This document shows positions 62,301-64,000 of a stretch of DNA of 64,000 nucleotides, one piece after another. Position numbers and translations under genes: made by a program. The notes under the pieces are model-generated. The model was not told where the DNA came from, searched no databases, and worked only from the letters and a program-made list of their open reading frames with translations. Every line of letters begins with the position of its first letter. The first letter of the stretch is position 1. Origin of the DNA: Xestospongia muta (lineage: Eukaryota > Porifera > Demospongiae > Haplosclerida > Petrosiidae); the NCBI GenBank assembly GCA_963693285.1, contig OY848917.1, positions 3,226,501-3,290,500 on the forward strand, read 5' to 3'.

Positions 62301-63496
62301 TTTCAATTTTTTGTCACTTTAGATCTGAAAAAACATCCTGAAAAACTTAACCATCATCAACAAATTGGAGTCAAGTATGTTATTGAAAAACTAATTGTAC
62401 CATCATTTGAAAACAGACAATCCTGTAATAATTTTGGACCATGTGTGTATGTATATTATTTTACTTATTTATTTATTCAATTGAAAGCAAGGAATAAAAT
62501 TAAACTGCATCCCTTAATTACCAATGCATTTAGCAACAAATGAATTTCGTTATTCGTAATCACAAGTGGTATGACATTTATGTCACTGATCAGGATTAGA
62601 GGCTCAAAGCTCCCCTAGCTTGCTTCTCTGCTTATAATGTTATATTTCTAGCCTTCTATGGTCTTCCATGGGACCAAAACAATTATAGAACTGCCTGGCA
62701 CAATAGCTATTGCTGTCATGAGACTACTGATGTCAACTGCTATATCTAGGTCTACAAAACATGTAGTTTTTGTCAAAGAATAGAGAGTTAATTAAAGAAC
62801 TGACATTTGCAATACATGATTGTGGATGCCACATCAATTTCAGTTAAAGTACCTTTTTTCCGTAGTTCTTAACAATACCTTCCTGATAATAATTAAATTT
62901 TAAAGGTTTTATTAATTCCCTTTATTGTTTTAGATACTTCCATGAGTTCGACAAAAGAATACCTCGGTCAGAAATGATACAATTACAGGAGATTGCATTT
63001 AAGTGTATCAGAGATGTGGATGATAATTTTGTAGCTACTGTTTGTGGTAGCTTCAGAAGAGGTATATTGTAATAGTAGTTGGTTCATGAAGACCTCTTAA
63101 AATCCAGTACATACCAATTTATTTTTTGTATTTATTAAGTACACGTCACCATTATTTATATGAAGGCAGTGTGAATTTAGCCCTTAGTTGTGCGTTATGT
63201 TGAAACTAAGTAACTAACTTAGTACATAACTAAGTTATGGCATTATCCTTAATACTGATTTGCTAGTATAACAAGAATTTTGATGAATTTATTTGATGTT
63301 GGTTATACATATTCAATCCACTTCCAATATGCAGGTGCTTCATCTAGTGGTGACATTGATGTACTAATAGGTCACCCAGACTATCAATCAGAGAGTAAAG
63401 GAATAGTAAGACACAATCAGATATACTTATTAATTGAGTCTGCTTCTTATTAAATAGTATAACATATGTTCCAGTAAGGTGCATTATATGGCCTTT

Positions 63497-63570
<74 letters not shown>

Positions 63571-63670
63571 CACACACACACAGCCCAGTTTTATAAAAGA
63601 TATTGTTGACAAAATGGAAAAAAATGAGTTTGTTACTGACACTCTGGCTTTGGGTGAATCAAAGTTTATG
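59386..63670 (+). CDS. POLB: DNA polymerase beta, first ten exons (3' end outside window)
   Basis: Exons 59386-59449, 59508-59565, 60200-60266, 60737-60811, 61053-61111, 61525-61574, 62323-62374, 62934-63061, 63335-63405 and 63584-63670 join to 237 in-frame codons. They align along the vertebrate enzyme from its first residues (MSKRKAPE) to TKFM-like SKFM. The 8-kDa lyase domain (about 1-88) keeps GVGEKIAKKIDEIL, with the Schiff-base lysine at about 73. A helix-hairpin-helix (VSGIGPAAAKKL) and the palm motif ATVCGSFRRGASSSGDIDVL follow; the latter holds two of the three metal-binding aspartates (about 191 and 193). The third, plus the thumb, lie beyond the window. It acts in nuclear base-excision repair: dRP removal and one-nucleotide gap filling. 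Confidence 0.96.
63499..63567. repeat. (CT)n tract at the acceptor of POLB exon 10
   Basis: About 69 bases of CT followed by AAACACACACACACAG directly at the exon start (63584). It makes up the pyrimidine tract of that 3' splice site. Confidence 0.92.
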
Positions 63671-64000
63671 GTAAGTAAATGAAAGTTATGTATATTTATA
63701 ATAACTCTTGTTAAAGTTTTATATGTTTATATGTAGCTACACAAAAGAAAACTTTAAATAATTTAACACAAAAAATTATACAGTGTACCATTGCATGCAA
63801 TGAAGTTTGTGAAAACCGACATAAGTATTACTTTGGATCTACCAAAGATTACTAGTTAAAAACAAACGCTTGAGTTGTTTTTGTACTGACATAAGTGGTA
63901 ATTAGCATTGGAACATTGCTATTATTGATGTTTAAAACTAAAAGACTCTGGTAACAATGAAGCTTTCAGACATTTTTGATTGTATTTATCATCACAATGC
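63671..64000. other. POLB intron running off the window
   Basis: Starts with a consensus donor (ATG|GTAAGT). No further exon is seen before the end. Confidence 0.7.

Noticed and set aside
1..64000. tRNA, rRNA, riboswitch or bacterial-type operon signals
   Set aside because: Looked for by eye on both strands; no tRNA box A/B pair or conserved structural RNA was convincing, and the DNA is eukaryotic.

Overview
The window is AT-rich animal nuclear DNA. Genes are split by mostly short GT-AG introns, microsatellites and minisatellites are dense, and the recognisable proteins are metazoan: a DNA polymerase beta, a TNIP/ABIN-type UBAN adaptor, a secreted calcium-binding-EGF protein and UBR-box zinc-finger proteins. 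The compact spacing and the protein repertoire would fit an early-branching animal such as a demosponge. That is inference; no marker gene here fixes the species.

Region by region. (1) 1-20.7 kb is a tandem array of one two-exon gene family. A 30-31 codon exon encodes a type II signal anchor and a large second exon encodes a luminal fusion of an epimerase-like SDR domain with a GT-A-like glycosyltransferase domain. Three copies are intact (332-4129, 4743-7962, 15191-20214) and two are broken (8640-8995; 9327-10221 continuing at 14576). The second broken copy is split by a degenerate Ty3/gypsy-type element (10222-14575, minus strand) with 133-bp LTRs, a 5-bp target duplication, and a 4 x 151 bp array made of LTR plus host-gene sequence. 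(2) 21.1-27.5 kb is a six-exon TNIP-like gene (minus). (3) 29.7-32.2 kb is a two-exon secreted EGF-repeat protein (plus). (4) 36.1-42.2 kb is a seven-exon coiled-coil gene with a C-terminal C2HC zinc finger (plus); a broken UBR-box gene copy lies antisense in one intron. (5) 42.7-43.4 kb is an intronless gene for three tandem UBR-like zinc fingers (minus). (6) 44.5-57.4 kb is a 17-coding-exon gene for a coiled-coil scaffold of about 2029 residues that I cannot name (minus). (7) 57.8-58.7 kb holds a decayed LINE reverse transcriptase. (8) 59.4 kb to the right edge holds the first ten exons of DNA polymerase beta (plus); the end lies outside the window.

How the genes relate. The left array looks like a locally amplified Golgi glycan-modifying family, kept similar by recent duplication or gene conversion and also damaged by a retroelement. 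The centre places three predicted ubiquitin or degron readers within about 22 kb: the UBAN protein, the C2HC coiled-coil protein and the triple UBR-box protein. Whether that is functional or chance is not shown by the sequence. The exon models were built by hand from splice sites and phase. In the TNIP-like, EGF, coiled-coil, scaffold and polymerase models every junction keeps frame, which is the main support for them.

Most valuable for follow-up: the SDR-GT fusion whose SDR catalytic residues appear lost; the hybrid LTR/host tandem array that could drive antisense transcription into a pseudogene of that family; the stand-alone triple UBR-box protein and its antisense intronic pseudogene; and two genes whose 3' splice sites use long (CT)n microsatellites as polypyrimidine tracts.
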